Origin: Bacteroidota bacterium
Lineage (GTDB): Bacteria > Bacteroidota > Bacteroidia > Chitinophagales > Chitinophagaceae
Assembly: GCA_018266455.1 (NCBI GenBank)
Contig: JAFEAJ010000034.1
Span: 1-56,278, forward strand
DNA length: 56,278 bases
Reading direction: 5' to 3'
This document shows positions 54,800 to 56,278 of the stretch, one piece after another. Every line of letters begins with the position of its first letter. The first letter of the stretch is position 1. Position numbers and translations under genes: made by a program. The notes beneath the pieces were generated by a model. The model worked only from the letters and a program-made list of their open reading frames with translations. It was not told where the DNA came from and searched no databases.

Positions 54800-56278
54800 T
54801 TAATAATCCATTCCGCCCATTCCAGGAGCGCCGCCCGGCATCGGGTGAGCTTCTTCTTTTTTAGGCTTGTCTGCGATCACGCATTCTGTGGTGAGCAACA
54901 TCCCTGCTATTGAAGCTGCATTTTCCAGGGCAATGCGCGTAACTTTTGTCGGGTCGATAACACCGGCCTTCAAAAGGTTTTCATATATTTCTGTGCGTGC
55001 ATTGAAGCCATAATCAGCTTTCCCTTCTCTTACTTTTTGCACAACAATAGAGCCTTCAACACCACTGTTCACAACAATTTGGCGAATGGGTTCTTCCAAG
55101 GCCCTTTTCACAATAGCGATGCCAGTGGTTTCGTCTTCGTTGGCGCCTTTCAGTTTTTCCAACGATTCGATAGCGCGGATATAAGCAACGCCACCGCCGG
55201 GAACAATACCTTCTTCAACAGCGGCACGTGTGGCATGCAATGCGTCATCAACACGGTCTTTCTTTTCTTTCATTTCTACTTCTGTGGCTGCACCAACGTA
55301 TAGTACGGCAACACCGCCGCTCAATTTTGCAAGGCGTTCCTGAAGTTTTTCTTTATCGTAATCGGAAGTTGTTGTTTCGATCTGGGCTTTGATCTGGTTC
55401 ACACGCGCAGTAATGTCTTCTTTCTTTCCTTTGCCGCCAACAATGGTTGTGTTGTCCTTGTCGATGGTTACGGAAGCTGCTGTTCCGAGATAGCTCAAGT
55501 CAGCATTTTCAAGCTTATAGCCTTGCTCTTCGCTGATCACTAAACCTTTGGTAAGAATAGCAATATCCTGCAACATTTCTTTCCTTCTGTCGCCAAATCC
55601 TGGGGCTTTAACTGCCGCCACTTTAATAGTGCCGCGCAATTTGTTTACCACCAATGTGGCGAGTGCTTCGCCTTCCAGGTCTTCGGAGATGATCAGTAAG
55701 GGGCGGCCACCCTGAGCCACCTTTTCCAGGATGTGGAGAATGTCTTTCATTGCAGAGATCTTCTTGTCGTAGATCAGGATATAAGGGTTCTGCAATTCAG
55801 CTTCCATCTTTTCGCTGTTGGTAACGAAATAAGGAGAGATGTAACCGCGGTCGAACTGCATGCCTTCCACCACGTCAACAGTAGTATCCGTTCCTTTTGC
55901 TTCTTCTACAGTAATTACCCCTTCTTTGCCAACTTTGCCGAAAGCCTCAGCAATCAGTTTGCCGATGGTCTCATCGTTATTCGCAGAGATCGCAGCCACT
56001 TGCTGTATTTTTTTGCTGTCGCTGCCAACAGTCTGAGATTGTTTTTTCAGGTTTTCAACGACTGCATCAACGGCTTTTTCAATGCCGCGCTTCAGGTCCA
56101 TTGGGTTGGCGCCGGCAGCTACGTTTTTCAAACCTTCGCTGATCACAGACTGTGCAAGAACGGTAGCCGTTGTTGTTCCATCACCTGCAATATCTGCAGT
56201 TTTAGAAGCCACTTCTTTTACCATTTGAGCACCCATGTTTTCAATGGGATCTTCCAGTTCAATTTCTTTTGCAACGGT
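54800..56278 (-). CDS. groL: Chaperonin GroEL, 5' end cut by window edge
   Basis: The frame is open through the right edge, giving 492 residues of an expected 545 or so, so about 50 N-terminal residues lie outside. Visible motifs are [13 protein letters not shown] (nucleotide site), [78 protein letters not shown] and the terminal PGMGGMDY with Gly-Met repeats. GroEL assembles into the double-ring folding chamber with GroES; groES should lie just to the right of the window. It ends in a strong terminator. Confidence 0.98.
   Translation of the reverse strand, partial: TVAKEIELEDPIENMGAQMVKEVASKTADIAGDGTTTATVLAQSVISEGLKNVAAGANPMDLKRGIEKAVDAVVENLKKQSQTVGSDSKKIQQVAAISANNDETIGKLIAEAFGKVGKEGVITVEEAKGTDTTVDVVEGMQFDRGYISPYFVTNSEKMEAELQNPYILIYDKKISAMKDILHILEKVAQGGRPLLIISEDLEGEALATLVVNKLRGTIKVAAVKAPGFGDRRKEMLQDIAILTKGLVISEEQGYKLENADLSYLGTAASVTIDKDNTTIVGGKGKKEDITARVNQIKAQIETTTSDYDKEKLQERLAKLSGGVAVLYVGAATEVEMKEKKDRVDDALHATRAAVEEGIVPGGGVAYIRAIESLEKLKGANEDETTGIAIVKRALEEPIRQIVVNSGVEGSIVVQKVREGKADYGFNARTEIYENLLKAGVIDPTKVTRIALENAASIAGMLLTTECVIADKPKKEEAHPMPGGAPGMGGMDY

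Noticed and set aside
1..56278. CRISPR array, prophage or insertion sequence with transposase
   Set aside because: No regularly spaced direct repeats, phage genes or transposase motifs were seen; the repeats found are non-coding.

Overview
The window is a stretch of a Bacteroidota chromosome, most like Chitinophagaceae. This rests on gene content and signals. The genes include a head-GIN protein, a CHU_C/gliding-motility type sorting domain, a COG2509 oxidoreductase, DUF3179 and DUF486 proteins, FKBP lipoproteins and PxpBCA. Shine-Dalgarno sequences are scarce, and many genes have the Bacteroidota promoter pattern TTTG - about 18-20 nt - TAnnTTTG, clearest before rpsT, pbpC, the beta-barrel gene and the aminotransferase. 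Both ends cut a gene: sucA on the left and groL on the right. No plasmid, phage, CRISPR or transposase gene was seen.

Layout. 1-4.1 kb: partial sucA, rpsT with promoter and terminator, and a small secreted GH20-like enzyme. 4.3-12.3 kb: a very large thioester alpha-2-macroglobulin lipoprotein divergent from PBP1C (the yfhM-pbpC pairing). 12.4-13.4 kb: a cupin protein and a head-GIN lipoprotein. 14.2-18.2 kb: a sugar group made of a fused GT81-like/HAD enzyme, glucokinase and a secreted GH13 amylase. 18.5-24.2 kb: cysteine desulfurase, a lone Vsr-like nuclease, a TIM-barrel protein, a metallophosphoesterase and membrane proteins. 24.4-29.5 kb: SMC, DUF486 and a fatty-acid hydroxylase-family protein. 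29.5-31.4 kb: a ketopantoate-reductase-like gene and a TetR regulator, each preceded by the same palindromic operator, plus tRNA-Ser(GCT). 31.6-40.4 kb: dnaA, a beta-barrel protein, an FAD oxidoreductase, an ABC exporter pair and htpG. 40.4-49.1 kb: a CHU_C protein, two FKBPs, a serine hydrolase, L-serine dehydratase and the complete 5-oxoprolinase operon pxpBCA. 49.8-56.3 kb: an aminotransferase, a serine hydrolase, an SGNH hydrolase, an amidohydrolase and groL.

The most unusual non-coding signal is a dispersed repeat family. The best copy (49425-49575) is 151 bp with perfect 20-bp terminal inverted repeats and an inner CTTTTCCAAA/TTTGGAAAAG inverted pair. Diverged relatives lie at 13646-13790 (opposite orientation) and 43743-43877, and a compact hairpin form at 53298-53359. 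All sit between genes and no transposase is nearby, as expected of a non-autonomous MITE-like or REP-like family.

Two other points are worth follow-up. The GT81-HAD fusion could make and dephosphorylate a glucosyl-3-phosphoglycerate-type product in one chain, next to glucokinase and an amylase. The TetR circuit has matched operators before both the regulator and the reductase. Most other genes are ordinary core or accessory Bacteroidota genes. Functions are read from motifs and remembered family features; no database search was run.
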